A stretch of DNA of 64,000 nucleotides from Paulinella micropora (GCA_009731375.1 BJOX01000278.1:137789-201788); one strand, 5' to 3'; positions 1 through 12,580 are shown, numbered from the stretch's first letter. The notes: generated by a model from the sequence alone, not told the origin. Numbers and translations are program-made.

Positions 1-28
1 TTATTATTATTATTATTATTATTATTAT
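1..28. repeat. (TTA)n microsatellite
   Basis: Pure TTA triplets abut the 5' end of a tRNA-headed SINE. A second SINE copy at 15372 also follows a TTA/TCA triplet run, so this tract is probably part of the insertion context. Confidence 0.9.
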
Positions 29-257
29 GGACACCGTGATAGCCCAGTGGTCAAGTTCTACCATCTGGGCCCTGTCGCCAGTTCGATTCCCGTCGGTGCC
101 ACCAGTATTTTCATTGAACATACCGGTCCGTCTGGAAGTGTTGGAACTGCCCTTGCGGGTGTGTCATTAGAGCCTATCGTCAATTCTTCGTACTCCCCTC
201 ACGGGTGAGACGATGGAGGCGCATGTGCAGATTTGCATCAGCCATTGACAGAGAAGC
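29..257 (+). mobile_element. tRNA-headed SINE, copy 1
   Basis: The first 75 bases are tRNA-like. An A-box-like motif (TAGCCCAGTGG, 40-50) and a B-box-like motif (AGTTCGATTCC, 80-90) form an internal RNA polymerase III promoter. A 7-bp acceptor-like stem pairs positions near 30-36 with CGGTGCC at 94-100 with one mismatch, followed by ACCA. About 150 bases of unrelated body follow, then a TTA run at 258 that may be its tail. The first 90 bases recur identically at 15372, which supports a retroposed repeat rather than a functional tRNA gene. The anticodon arm is not convincing. The 3' limit is inferred from the tail. Confidence 0.7.
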
Positions 258-259
258 AC

Positions 260-350
<91 letters not shown>

Positions 351-375
351 GATGATGATGCTGATGATGATGATG
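258..375. repeat. TTA/TTG/GAT triplet microsatellite
   Basis: Runs of TTA (about 258-310), TTG (about 311-350) and GAT/GGT (about 351-375). The phase is constant throughout, as expected from slippage plus point mutation of one original array. Confidence 0.9.
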
Positions 376-429
376 GTGATAGGGCTACGCACCGATCTTG
401 GCAAAATCTGGAAACATCCCGAGCCACTT

Positions 430-608
430 CATCACCGTAAAGTACCAAGGAAACTCAAACTCCATATTCATGGCCTTCACTGCAGACATACATACATGCA
501 TAAAGGGATACTCAATCACCATCAAGCACCAAAGAAAGTCAAACTCCATACCCATGGCCTTCACTGCATATATACATACAGACATCATGGCATACATACA
601 TACATACA

Positions 609-642
<34 letters not shown>

Positions 643-800
643 CATATATACATATATACATATATACATAGATACATGCATACATACATACATACATACA
701 TACATACATACATACATACATACATGCATACATACTTGTTACTGTAGTGAAGGCGATGAATACAAAGTTTGACGTTCCTTAGTACTTGGTGGTGATGAAG
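430..800. repeat. 65-bp unit, two direct and one inverted copy around (CATA)n
   Basis: A unit beginning TCATCACC and ending near GGCCTTCACTGCA occurs at about 430-498 and 512-580. It recurs in inverted orientation at about 738-800 (TGTAGTGAAGGCGATGAAT onward). A (CATA)n array at 594-737 fills the centre. The copies are diverged by several substitutions. This looks like a remnant inverted-repeat element whose middle has been replaced by an expanded microsatellite. Confidence 0.7.
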
Positions 801-805
801 TATGT

Positions 806-895
806 ATGTATGTATGTATGTGTGTATGGTGGGAAGAAATGACGGCAAGAACAACAGCAATAACTGAAAAGCAAAAGAAAGACGAGAAGGAGGAG

Positions 896-927
<32 letters not shown>

Positions 928-1310
928 TAAGGAGGAGGAGGAAAAGCAGCAGAGGAAGACGAAGAAGAAGAAGAAGAAGAAGAAGAAGAAGAAGAAGAAG
1001 AAGAAGAAGAAGAAGAAGGAGAAGAAGGAGAAGGAGAAGGAGAAGGAGGAGAAGGAGAAGGAGAAGAAGAAGGAGGAGGAGAAGGAGAAGGAGAAGGAGA
1101 GAGGAAGAAGAAGAAGAAGAAGAAGAAGGAGGAGGAGGAGGAGGAGGAGCAGAAGAAGAAGAAGAAGAAGAAGAAGAACAAGAAGAAGAAGAAGAAGAAG
1201 AAGAAGAAGAAGAAGAAGAAAGAGAAGGAGAAGAAGAAGAAGAAGATAGTGATGACGATGATGATGATGATGAAGAGAAAGAAGAGGAGAGGATGAGAAG
1301 AGGAGGAGGA
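806..1310. repeat. GTAT run and GAA/GGA purine triplet array
   Basis: Short GTAT repeats at 806-828 are followed from about 884 to 1300 by AAG/GAG/GGA triplets, almost all purine on the + strand. The long poly-Lys/Glu/Arg or poly-Leu/Ser reading frames here are products of the repeat and not genes. Confidence 0.9.
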
Positions 1311-1344
1311 GTGTGTGTGCGTGTGTGGTATGTATGTGGGAGGC

Positions 1345-1487
1345 AGACTGTGTTTGAAAGCAAAAGACACCATGTGCATATGTGTGTATGAGCGGCACGT
1401 ATGTGCGTGCATGTGTATTGTACGCCTGTAGGGAGATTGTGTGTTTGAAAGCAGAATACGAAATGTGCATGTTTGTACATGTGACAG

Positions 1488-1546
<59 letters not shown>

Positions 1547-1630
1547 TCTGTGACTGTGTTTGAAAGCAGAATACGCTACATCCCGTGGGTCGCGCGCAAT
1601 GGTGATCACCTGCAAGACAGGTACATACAG

Positions 1631-1668
<38 letters not shown>

Positions 1669-1725
1669 AGGGAGGGAGGGAAGGAGGGAAGGAGAGAGAG
1701 AGAGAGAGAGAGAGAGAGGGTGGGG
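1345..1725. repeat. Three dispersed 20-bp copies with (CT)n and (GA)n
   Basis: A motif close to GTTTGAAAGCAGAATACG occurs at about 1350, 1440 and 1557. The spacers hold TGTG-rich sequence, a (CT)n run at 1490-1548 and (GA)n/(GGGA)n at 1633-1725. The last run leads into an assembly gap. Confidence 0.75.
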
Positions 1726-2546
1726 NNNNNNNNNNNNNNNNNNNNNNNNNNNNNNNNNNNNNNNNNNNNNNNNNNNNNNNNNNNNNNNNNNNNNNNNNNN
1801 NNNNNNNNNNNNNNNNNNNNNNNNNNNNNNNNNNNNNNNNNNNNNNNNNNNNNNNNNNNNNNNNNNNNNNNNNNNNNNNNNNNNNNNNNNNNNNNNNNNN
1901 NNNNNNNNNNNNNNNNNNNNNNNNNNNNNNNNNNNNNNNNNNNNNNNNNNNNNNNNNNNNNNNNNNNNNNNNNNNNNNNNNNNNNNNNNNNNNNNNNNNN
2001 NNNNNNNNNNNNNNNNNNNNNNNNNNNNNNNNNNNNNNNNNNNNNNNNNNNNNNNNNNNNNNNNNNNNNNNNNNNNNNNNNNNNNNNNNNNNNNNNNNNN
2101 NNNNNNNNNNNNNNNNNNNNNNNNNNNNNNNNNNNNNNNNNNNNNNNNNNNNNNNNNNNNNNNNNNNNNNNNNNNNNNNNNNNNNNNNNNNNNNNNNNNN
2201 NNNNNNNNNNNNNNNNNNNNNNNNNNNNNNNNNNNNNNNNNNNNNNNNNNNNNNNNNNNNNNNNNNNNNNNNNNNNNNNNNNNNNNNNNNNNNNNNNNNN
2301 NNNNNNNNNNNNNNNNNNNNNNNNNNNNNNNNNNNNNNNNNNNNNNNNNNNNNNNNNNNNNNNNNNNNNNNNNNNNNNNNNNNNNNNNNNNNNNNNNNNN
2401 NNNNNNNNNNNNNNNNNNNNNNNNNNNNNNNNNNNNNNNNNNNNNNNNNNNNNNNNNNNNNNNNNNNNNNNNNNNNNNNNNNNNNNNNNNNNNNNNNNNN
2501 NNNNNNNNNNNNNNNNNNNNNNNNNNNNNNNNNNNNNNNNNNNNNN
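1726..2546. other. Assembly gap
   Basis: Unbroken N run flanked by GA/G-rich repeat on both sides. Reading frames that cross it carry no information. Confidence 0.99.
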
Positions 2547-2634
2547 GGGGGGGAAGGGATATATGGATGGAGGGAGTGAAGGGGTCAGATAAATAGATAG
2601 AGAGAACGAACAAGCGAGGAAGAGCGAGCGAGCG

Positions 2635-3313
<679 letters not shown>

Positions 3314-3376
3314 GAAAGAAACTGCCTTGTATAATTGGGTATGCATTTATATATCTGTGCATTAATGGTTTACTTG

Positions 3377-3457
3377 TGTCCAGCAGGTTCTCTAGCTAGG
3401 GACCTCATCCAGTAGATTATTGTCGAATGCCCCCTGCCTTTGCATATACATCTGCCA

Positions 3458-3552
<95 letters not shown>

Positions 3553-3637
3553 AGTACTGACTTGTGTCCAAGAGGCACTCTACCCAAGGCATCTCATCCA
3601 GTAGATGCTGGTCTAAAGCCCGCTGCCCCTGTATACA
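3377..3637. repeat. (CTA)n array between diverged direct repeats
   Basis: A roughly 73-bp sequence (GTCCAGCAGG...CATCCAGTAGAT...CTGCC...TATACA) at 3377-3449 recurs at 3564-3637 in the same orientation with substitutions. A (CTA)n array occupies 3462-3552 between the copies, consistent with triplet expansion inside a duplicated segment. Confidence 0.75.
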
Positions 3638-3816
3638 CAACAACAATATGTAGTATAGCATAGATATAAATAGAATAGTACATCTTCAGTAGATGTTTAC
3701 CTTATGTTTGAGGTGGAAAAGTATGTTTTGTAGCCAGGTCTGTCCGCACTTGGAAGGCGTGCACGTTATCACATCTAGGCAGTGTATTCAATAATAAGCA
3801 CAATGATAGTGATATG

Positions 3817-3855
<39 letters not shown>

Positions 3856-3903
3856 GGCTTCCTCAGACTACAGCATCAGATCCAGATCCTGGACATGTGC
3901 CTC

Positions 3904-3970
<67 letters not shown>

Positions 3971-3999
3971 GATAATGATGATGATGATTGGTGATGATG

Positions 4000-4086
<87 letters not shown>

Positions 4087-4487
4087 ATCTGTCATGGCTG
4101 AGCCCGAGGGCCATGCGCCTCCATCCCTCGACCCAACAGGGACTACAGTGAGTATGTTGGGGAGGGAAGAGTAACTCTAACCATCCTGCACAGAAGGCCC
4201 CAAAAGGAAGTCCCTACTACCCGCACAGTGTACCTTGCAGGAAATCAACTACAAACGATTGATCTTCCCCGCATGAGAGCTCCACGAGACTGGGTAGGGC
4301 CCGCATGGAGGTACTCATAGGGGTAGCAGACATTTCATGCGGTCTGCCAGCGCATGAGGACGTTTTGTGGTAAGTATCTGGGACGCCTCGAAACCCGTCA
4401 CCACCCCTAGATCGCGGAATGTAAATACCCCTTTGATCCCACGTGGTGTATGTCTTATAAAAAACAACACAACGACATGGCCTCGGA
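3638..4487. repeat. AAT/GAT/AT microsatellites in non-coding DNA
   Basis: (AAT)n at about 3821-3854 and 3906-4050, with GAT variants at 3948-3997, then (AT)n at 4053-4084. The flanks 3638-3820, 3855-3905 and 4085-4487 are complex sequence without a supportable reading frame or RNA gene. Confidence 0.8.
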
Positions 4488-5421
4488 NNNNNNNNNNNNN
4501 NNNNNNNNNNNNNNNNNNNNNNNNNNNNNNNNNNNNNNNNNNNNNNNNNNNNNNNNNNNNNNNNNNNNNNNNNNNNNNNNNNNNNNNNNNNNNNNNNNNN
4601 NNNNNNNNNNNNNNNNNNNNNNNNNNNNNNNNNNNNNNNNNNNNNNNNNNNNNNNNNNNNNNNNNNNNNNNNNNNNNNNNNNNNNNNNNNNNNNNNNNNN
4701 NNNNNNNNNNNNNNNNNNNNNNNNNNNNNNNNNNNNNNNNNNNNNNNNNNNNNNNNNNNNNNNNNNNNNNNNNNNNNNNNNNNNNNNNNNNNNNNNNNNN
4801 NNNNNNNNNNNNNNNNNNNNNNNNNNNNNNNNNNNNNNNNNNNNNNNNNNNNNNNNNNNNNNNNNNNNNNNNNNNNNNNNNNNNNNNNNNNNNNNNNNNN
4901 NNNNNNNNNNNNNNNNNNNNNNNNNNNNNNNNNNNNNNNNNNNNNNNNNNNNNNNNNNNNNNNNNNNNNNNNNNNNNNNNNNNNNNNNNNNNNNNNNNNN
5001 NNNNNNNNNNNNNNNNNNNNNNNNNNNNNNNNNNNNNNNNNNNNNNNNNNNNNNNNNNNNNNNNNNNNNNNNNNNNNNNNNNNNNNNNNNNNNNNNNNNN
5101 NNNNNNNNNNNNNNNNNNNNNNNNNNNNNNNNNNNNNNNNNNNNNNNNNNNNNNNNNNNNNNNNNNNNNNNNNNNNNNNNNNNNNNNNNNNNNNNNNNNN
5201 NNNNNNNNNNNNNNNNNNNNNNNNNNNNNNNNNNNNNNNNNNNNNNNNNNNNNNNNNNNNNNNNNNNNNNNNNNNNNNNNNNNNNNNNNNNNNNNNNNNN
5301 NNNNNNNNNNNNNNNNNNNNNNNNNNNNNNNNNNNNNNNNNNNNNNNNNNNNNNNNNNNNNNNNNNNNNNNNNNNNNNNNNNNNNNNNNNNNNNNNNNNN
5401 NNNNNNNNNNNNNNNNNNNNN
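4488..5421. other. Assembly gap
   Basis: Unbroken N run. The right flank begins with runs of C. Confidence 0.99.
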
Positions 5422-5439
5422 AGGCCCCCCCGGACCCCC

Positions 5440-6080
5440 CTTTTTTCGTCGACAGGGTACGTTCAATTGCCGGAGGTACCAGAAGAACGCAAGTGTAAGC
5501 TGCGGTGGCACACAAACCTAAAATCTCTGGTTTTTGTGCCACCCGCCACGAAAACTGTTTTATCTCCAAACAGAGCGCACCGAGAGGTGTCGGGTACACC
5601 AAACATCAGCCTCAAACTCCATCAGGTGTGCGCAAACGGCGCCTGATGGCGCAAAAACCTCAATTTTCCGGTGTGTATGCCACCCAGCGCCACAATTTTT
5701 ATATTTTCGAAGAGAGCTCATCAAGAAGTGTACACCAAATATCAGCCGCTAACTCCCTCTGCTGTGCGCAAACGGCGCCTGGTGGCACAAGACCTAATTT
5801 TTCTGGTGTGGGTGCCAACCGCGACCAAAACGGGTACGTACAATCGCCGGGCTGGGGTTCCCGGGGGGAGGGCCCCCCGGACCCCACCTGCCCCGTCGAC
5901 AGGGTACGTTCCATTGCCGGAGGGCACCTGGTGACACGACCTCAATTTTCTGGTTTGGGTGCCACCCGCGACCAAAACGGGTACGTACAATCGCCGGGCG
6001 TGGGTTCCCGGGGGAGGGCCCCCCCGGATCCTCCCTGCCCCGTCGACAGGATCCGTTCAATTGCCGGAGGCATCGGCAAG
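5440..6080. repeat. Diverged tandem repeats of about 130 bp with GTCGACAGGGTACGTTC module
   Basis: At least four units start at about 5505, 5640, 5780 and 5930. Each holds a GGTGGCACAA..CCTAA/CAATTTTCTGG segment followed by GTGCCACCC or similar. A C/G-rich module with GTCGACAGG and GTACGTTCAATTGCCGGAGG occurs at about 5449, 5893 and 6042, and again near 7770-7820. No protein-coding signal is seen. The array looks like a non-coding satellite or the decayed remains of a repeated element. Confidence 0.75.
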
Positions 6081-6089
6081 TGCTGCTGA

Positions 6090-6243
6090 AAAACAAGGAA
6101 ATTTGGCATTCAGGACACTCCCCTAACGCAAATATTTGCGTGAATTCCAAAAAAATTATATCAGCATCAACATCGAGTCTGGGGCTAGCCACCCTGCCAA
6201 TATGAGCTCCCAACTCCTCCCGCTTCCCACAAACCGTGATTTA
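6090..6243. repeat. 155-bp dispersed repeat, copy 1
   Basis: Begins near AAACAAGGAA and ends near CCGTGATTTATA. It contains the short palindrome CGCAAATATTTGCG. Three further copies lie in tandem at 7841-8345. Confidence 0.85.
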
Positions 6244-6264
6244 TAGGCATGGGTGGGGGGTGGG

Positions 6265-7102
6265 NNNNNNNNNNNNNNNNNNNNNNNNNNNNNNNNNNNN
6301 NNNNNNNNNNNNNNNNNNNNNNNNNNNNNNNNNNNNNNNNNNNNNNNNNNNNNNNNNNNNNNNNNNNNNNNNNNNNNNNNNNNNNNNNNNNNNNNNNNNN
6401 NNNNNNNNNNNNNNNNNNNNNNNNNNNNNNNNNNNNNNNNNNNNNNNNNNNNNNNNNNNNNNNNNNNNNNNNNNNNNNNNNNNNNNNNNNNNNNNNNNNN
6501 NNNNNNNNNNNNNNNNNNNNNNNNNNNNNNNNNNNNNNNNNNNNNNNNNNNNNNNNNNNNNNNNNNNNNNNNNNNNNNNNNNNNNNNNNNNNNNNNNNNN
6601 NNNNNNNNNNNNNNNNNNNNNNNNNNNNNNNNNNNNNNNNNNNNNNNNNNNNNNNNNNNNNNNNNNNNNNNNNNNNNNNNNNNNNNNNNNNNNNNNNNNN
6701 NNNNNNNNNNNNNNNNNNNNNNNNNNNNNNNNNNNNNNNNNNNNNNNNNNNNNNNNNNNNNNNNNNNNNNNNNNNNNNNNNNNNNNNNNNNNNNNNNNNN
6801 NNNNNNNNNNNNNNNNNNNNNNNNNNNNNNNNNNNNNNNNNNNNNNNNNNNNNNNNNNNNNNNNNNNNNNNNNNNNNNNNNNNNNNNNNNNNNNNNNNNN
6901 NNNNNNNNNNNNNNNNNNNNNNNNNNNNNNNNNNNNNNNNNNNNNNNNNNNNNNNNNNNNNNNNNNNNNNNNNNNNNNNNNNNNNNNNNNNNNNNNNNNN
7001 NNNNNNNNNNNNNNNNNNNNNNNNNNNNNNNNNNNNNNNNNNNNNNNNNNNNNNNNNNNNNNNNNNNNNNNNNNNNNNNNNNNNNNNNNNNNNNNNNNNN
7101 NN
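6265..7102. other. Assembly gap
   Basis: Unbroken N run followed by runs of C and an AC dinucleotide tract (to about 7155). Confidence 0.99.
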
Positions 7103-7159
7103 ACCCCCCCCCCCCCGGCCCCCCCCCCCCCCCAACACACACACACACACACACACTCC

Positions 7160-7601
7160 TCTTCCCAAGGTCGCTTTTCCTCTCATTCTCACATGCACAA
7201 CTTTTACAACCTTGGAGCAATCTCAGCCATTCATTTTGGCACTACTTTGTCATTACATTTGAATTTCATAATTTCAACTATATCCCAAAAAAAAAGAGCT
7301 CGTGATAAGCTTGCAAAACACAAAGAATCAGCCTCTGAGCCCCTTTGGCACAACTCTTAGAGCCTAGGAATTCTCAGCCGTTCATTTTGGCGCTACTATG
7401 CCAAAATCGTAAATCTCTATTTCAACTGGTTGACTACTTAGAGCGCGTCCCGAGGTTGTGAAAACCAAAAAATCAGCCTCTCAACCCTTCTGACACAACT
7501 TTGGAAGCCTTGAGCATTCTCAGCCATTCACTTTGGTGCCGGCAACTTTGCTTTGGGTAAGTATCATTGCGGGGGTTCCCGGGGGGAGGGCCCACCCGGA
7601 C

Positions 7602-7637
<36 letters not shown>

Positions 7638-7840
7638 NNNNNNNNNNTAAAAGCCTTGGAGCATTCTCAGCCATTCATTTTGGTGCCGGCTAATTCGCGT
7701 GGGGTACATACAATTGCTGGGCTGGGGTTCTCGGGGGGGGAGGCCCCCCCCCCCTCCCCCCCCTTCCCCGTCGACAGGGTACGTTCAATTGCCAGGGTAC
7801 GTTCAATTGCCGGAGGTACCGGCAGGTACTCCCAAAAAAA
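7160..7840. repeat. Dispersed repeat remnants around a poly-C gap
   Basis: The motif GCATTCTCAGCCATTCATTTTGG or a close variant occurs at about 7215, 7370, 7512 and 7660. Positions 7163-7210 are the inverted copy of 20622-20668. A G/C-rich module shared with 5840-6050 follows at 7570 and 7720. A poly-C run leads into a ten-N gap at 7638-7647. No gene is seen. Confidence 0.7.
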
Positions 7841-8345
7841 AAACAAGGAATTTTGGCATTCAGGACACTCCCCTTTCGCAAATATTTGCGTCAATTCCAA
7901 AATAATTATATCAGCATCAACATCGAGTCTGGGACTAGCCACCCTGTCAATATGAGCTCCCCACTCCTCCTGGTTCACACAAACCATGATTTATAAAAAC
8001 CCTGAAATTTTGGCATTCAGGACACTTCCGTAGCGCAAATATTTGTGTGAATTCCAAAAAAATTATACCAGTATCAACATCGAGTCTGGGGCTAGCCACC
8101 CTGTCAATATGAGCTCCCAACTCCTCTTGGTTCACACAAACCATGATTTATTCCGACGGGGGTGCAGAAAATAGGCTGAAAAAACACAAGGAATTTGGCA
8201 TTCAGGACACTTTCCTAACGCAAATATTTGCGAAAATTTCATTAAAAAAAAATTATATCTGCATCAACATCGAGTCTGGTGCTAGCCCCCCTGCAAATAT
8301 GAGCTCCCAACTCCTCCTCGTTCCCACAAACCATGATTTATTCCG
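7841..8345. repeat. 155-bp repeat, copies 2-4 in tandem
   Basis: Copies at about 7841-7996, 7997-8151 and 8185-8342. Each runs from GGCATTCAGGACACT through CGCAAATATTTG and ATCAACATCGAGTCTGG to CCATGATTTAT. They are about 85-95% alike by eye. A fourth copy lies at 6090. Confidence 0.85.
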
Positions 8346-8474
8346 ACCGGGGTGCGAAAATGCGGGGGTGGGGGTGTGGGTGTGTGTGTGTGGGGGGGGG
8401 GGGGGGGGGCACAATTTCCCCCCCCCCCAAAACCCCCTACCCCCTACTCGCAACACCTTTCAGGGATACTTACA

Positions 8475-8476
8475 AG

Positions 8477-8515
<39 letters not shown>

Positions 8516-8710
8516 GGTCATCATCATGGTCATCATCATGGTTATCATCATGGTCATCATCATGGTCATCATCATGGTCATCATCATGGTCATCATCATG
8601 GTCATCATCATGGTCATCATCATGGTCATCATCATCATCATCATCATCATTCATGATCATCATGATCATGATCATGATCATGATCATGATCATCATCGTC
8701 GTCGTCGTCG

Positions 8711-8741
<31 letters not shown>

Positions 8742-8752
8742 TATCATAATCG

Positions 8753-8801
<49 letters not shown>

Positions 8802-9099
8802 GGTCATCAGCATCATGGTCATCATCATCATCATTATCATCATTATCATCATCATCATCATCATCATCATCATGATCATTATCATCGTCGTCGTCGTCAT
8901 CATCATCATCATCATCATCATCATTATCGTCATGGTCATCATCATCATCATCATCATCATGGTCATCATCATCATGGTCATCATCATCATGGTCATCATC
9001 ATCATGGTCATCATCATCATGGTCATCATCATCATGGTCATCATCATCATGGTCATCATCGTGATCATGATCATGACCATGATCATGATCATCATCAAG

Positions 9100-9134
<35 letters not shown>

Positions 9135-9215
9135 ATTCATCATCTTCATGATCATCATCATGATCATCATGATCATGATCATCATCATCATCATCATCAT
9201 CGTCATCATCATAGA
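8475..9215. repeat. (CAT)n higher-order array
   Basis: Imperfect CAT triplets organised into higher-order units, notably ATCATCATGGTC repeats at 8505-8630 and ATCATCATCATGGTC repeats at 8940-9060, with GTC and GATCAT variants. All six frames give long homopolymer-like peptides, which are artefacts. Confidence 0.9.
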
Positions 9216-9299
9216 TAGACCTGTGGGCACGATCACCTTCTCCATCTTCTCCAGGAATTCCCCATCGCACCACATGTTTTGATCATACCTATGCATACG

Positions 9300-9545
9300 T
9301 ACATATTTTAGTTTACTTTACTTTAAAAGTTTTACTTTACTTTCTTTACTTTTCTTTACTTTACTTGTCTTTTCTTTTCTTTTCTTTTCTTTTCTCTTCT
9401 TTCTTTCTTTTTTTTTCTTTTTCTTTTTTTTTTTCTCTCTTTTCTTTTCTTTTCTTTTCTTCCTTTACTTGACTTGACTTGACTTGACTTGGCTAATTTG
9501 CTGTACTAGATTTGACTTGACTTGACTTGACTTGACTTTTCTTTC
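9300..9545. repeat. Pyrimidine-rich and ACTTG pentamer repeats
   Basis: TTTACTTTAC, TTTTC and TTGAC/ACTTG pentamers form a mixed low-complexity tract. Nothing else is seen. Confidence 0.85.
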
Positions 9546-9847
9546 ATTTCCTTTACTCTACTTTACTTTCTTTTCTTGCGGTTGCGCCAGAGCAAGTAGG
9601 ATGCAACGGCAACCACTGTCACCTGCATACATACATGGTTTGCATGTATGTATGTATATATCCGCATACCTCTTGAAGATGCAAGTAAGCAAGGATGTAT
9701 TCATAAATGTTATGTATGTATATATATGTATATATATTATATATATATATTTGTATATATATATATGTGTGTGTGTGTGTATTTATATGTATGTATGTGT
9801 ATATGTATGTATGTATGAATGTATGTATGTATGTATGTGTATGTATG

Positions 9848-9878
<31 letters not shown>

Positions 9879-9992
9879 GTATGTATGTGTATGTATGTAT
9901 GTGTATGTATGTATTTATGTATGTATGTATGAATGTATGTATGTATGTATGTATGTATGTATGTATGTAGAGCGAGTCCCACTTTATGTACG

Positions 9993-10026
<34 letters not shown>

Positions 10027-10027
10027 G

Positions 10028-10066
<39 letters not shown>

Positions 10067-10603
10067 TGTATGTATGCATGTATATATGTTATGTATGTAT
10101 GTATGCATGCATGCATTCATGAATGTATGTATGTATGTCTGTATGAATGTCTGTCTGTATGTATGTATGCATGTATGCATGTATCTATGTATGTATGTAT
10201 GTATCATGCATGCATGCATGCATGTATGTGTGTATGTGTGTATGTATGTACGTACGTACGTACGTACGTATACGTACGTGTGCACGTACGTACGTGTACG
10301 AACGATACGTTACGTTTCGTACACGTACGTACGTTACGTTACGTTACGTTACGTTAGGTGACGTTACGTTACGTTACGTTACGTACGTACGTACGTACGT
10401 ATGTATGTATGTACGTATGTATGTATGTATGTATGTATGTTGTATGTATGTATGTATGTATGTATGTATGTATGTATGTATGTATGTATGTGTGTATGTG
10501 TTGTGTGTGTGTGTGTGTGTGTGTGTTTGTATGTATGAATGTCTGTCTGTATGTCTGTATGTTTGTATGTATGTATGTATGTATGTATGTGTATGTATGT
10601 ATG

Positions 10604-10818
10604 TAGAGCGGGTCCAAAAAGAGACGGGACCCGACATATTTTTTTGCTCAACGATTTTGTCTCTATTTTTCGGGTATTGGGGCGTCTGAAATTTTTTCCG
10701 GTTGATTTTTTTTTACACAAAAAACCGTGAGCTCCAGAGCCACAAAACCCAAAAAATTGAGAGAAAATCGTTGAACAAAAAAATTTGTCGGGGCCTGTCT
10801 CTTTTTGGACCCGCGCTA
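10604..10818. mobile_element. Foldback MITE inserted in the ATGT array
   Basis: A 210-bp insert has long imperfect terminal inverted repeats. The left arm begins GAGCGGGTCCAAAAAGAGAC and the right arm ends GTCTCTTTTTGGACCCGCGCT. Pairing extends about 70 bases inward, past CAACGATTTT and AAAATCGTTG. A TA flanks the left side and AT the right, so the target duplication is probably very short. There is no coding capacity. A small related fragment (AGAGCGAGTCCCACTTT) lies at about 9967. The superfamily is not determined. Confidence 0.8.
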
Positions 10819-11070
10819 TGTATGTATGTATGCAAGTATGCATGTATGTATGCATGTATGTATGTATGTAAGTATGTATGTATGTAAGTATGTATGTATG
10901 TATGTATGTATGTATGTATGTATATATGTGTGTGTGTGTGTGTGAGTGTGAGTGTGTGTGTTTGTATGTATGTGTGTCTGTCTGTCTGTCTGTCTGCATG
11001 TCTGTCTGTATGTCTGTATGTCTGTATGTCTATATGTATGTATGTATGTATGTATGTGTATGTATGTATG

Positions 11071-11104
<34 letters not shown>

Positions 11105-11505
11105 TGTATGTATGTATGTATCCATTCATCCATCCATCCATCCATCCATCCATCCATACATACATACATACATACATATATACATGCATACATGGATGCA
11201 TGCATGCATACATACTTGTATGTATGTATGTATGTATGTATGTATGATGCATGTATGTATGTATGTATGTATGTATGTATGAATGCATGTATGTATGTAT
11301 GTATGTATGTGTGTATGTCTGTCTGTACGTACGTACGCCTGCATGTTTGTATGTATGTATATGTATGTATGTATATGTATGTACGTACGTAACGTAACGT
11401 AACGTAACGTACGTATGTACGTACGTACGTACGTACGTACGTATGTATGTATGTATGTATGTATGTATGTATGTATGTATGTATGTATGTATGTTTGTAT
11501 GTTTG

Positions 11506-11555
<50 letters not shown>

Positions 11556-11601
11556 GAATGAATGTATGAACGTATGAATGTATGAATGTATGTATACATA
11601 C

Positions 11602-11634
<33 letters not shown>

Positions 11635-11652
11635 TGTATGTATGTATGTATG

Positions 11653-11700
11653 TATCACCATAGCTATGCCTTGCAGGCGTTGTTTGTGGTTCTGGTCCGA
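11653..11700. repeat. 48-bp dispersed repeat, copy 1
   Basis: ATCACCATAGCTATGCCTTG and the following 28 bases recur at 12094-12141 with about four differences. Both copies interrupt the ATGT array and end in TCCGA. Confidence 0.8.
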
Positions 11701-11955
11701 TGTATGTATGTATGTATGTATGTAATTTATGTATGTATGTATGTATGTATGTATGCAGGCATGCTGCAGTATGTATGTCTGTATGTATGTATGTATGTAT
11801 GTATGTACGTATGCATGCATGCAGGCAGGCAGGCAGGCATGCATGCATGCATGCATACATGCATGCATGCATGCATGTATGTAAGTATGTATGTATGTAT
11901 GTATGTATGTATGTATGCACGTATGCATGTATGTATATATGCATGTATATGCATG

Positions 11956-11987
<32 letters not shown>

Positions 11988-12093
11988 TGTATGTATGCAT
12001 TTATGTATGTATGTATGTATGTATGTATGTATGCATGTATGCATGCATATTTATGTATGTATGTAAGTATGTATGTATGTATGTATGTATGTA

Positions 12094-12141
12094 TCACCAC
12101 AGCTATGCCTTGCAGGCGTTGTTTGCGGTTTTCGTCCGAAG
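12094..12141. repeat. 48-bp dispersed repeat, copy 2
   Basis: Second copy of the 11653 unit at the right edge of the ATGT array. The array may have expanded between two copies of a duplicated element. Confidence 0.8.
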
Positions 12142-12144
12142 TCA

Positions 12145-12536
12145 ACCTTTCATGTATGTCATGTGTAATGTATGTCATGTGTAATGTATGTCATGTGTAA
12201 TGTATGTCATGTGTAATGTAATGTATGTCATGTGTAATGTAATGTATGTCATGTGTAATGTATGTCATGTGTAATGTATGTCATGTGTAATGTATGTCAT
12301 GTGTAATGTATGTCATGTGTAATGTATGTCATGTGTAATGTATGTCATGTGTAATGTATGTCATGTGTAATGTATGTCATGTGTAATGTATGTCATGTGT
12401 AATGTATGTCATGTGTAATGTATGTCATGCGTAATGTATGTCATGTGTAATGTATGTCATGTGTAATGTATGTCATGTGTAATGCATATCATGTGTAATG
12501 TATGTCATGTGTAATGTATGTCATGTGTCATGTGAA
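12145..12536. repeat. 16-bp minisatellite (AATGTATGTCATGTGT)n
   Basis: More than twenty near-perfect units with a few slipped copies (TAATGTAATG) and single substitutions. Short extensions of the same unit reappear at 12585-12680. Confidence 0.95.
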
Positions 12537-12580
12537 CTAACCTAACCTAACCTAACCTAACCTAACCTAACCTAACCTAT
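12537..12580. repeat. Interstitial (CCTAA)n, TTAGG-type
   Basis: About eight CCTAA pentamers, equal to TTAGG on the minus strand, inside the minisatellite. They resemble a telomeric repeat but are internal and short. Confidence 0.85.

Larger units (their letters stand above)
9640..12115. repeat. Giant ATGT tetranucleotide array
   Basis: About 2.5 kb of ATGT/GTAT repeat with local variants: AAGT at 10025-10065, ACGT and TTACG at 10250-10400 and 11380-11450, TG at 10500-10530, CATC at 11125-11155, and AT at 11508-11550. It is interrupted by a MITE (10604-10818) and a short dispersed repeat (11653-11700). Reading frames of the type Tyr-Val-Cys-Met are repeat translations. Confidence 0.95.

Noticed and set aside
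29-104. A functional tRNA gene
   Set aside because: Internal promoter boxes are good, but the anticodon arm is poor, the acceptor has a mismatch, and an identical copy recurs with downstream body, as in a SINE.
12145-12536. CRISPR-like array
   Set aside because: The 16-bp units are directly tandem without unique spacers. The 21-bp repeats at 16379 are likewise contiguous.
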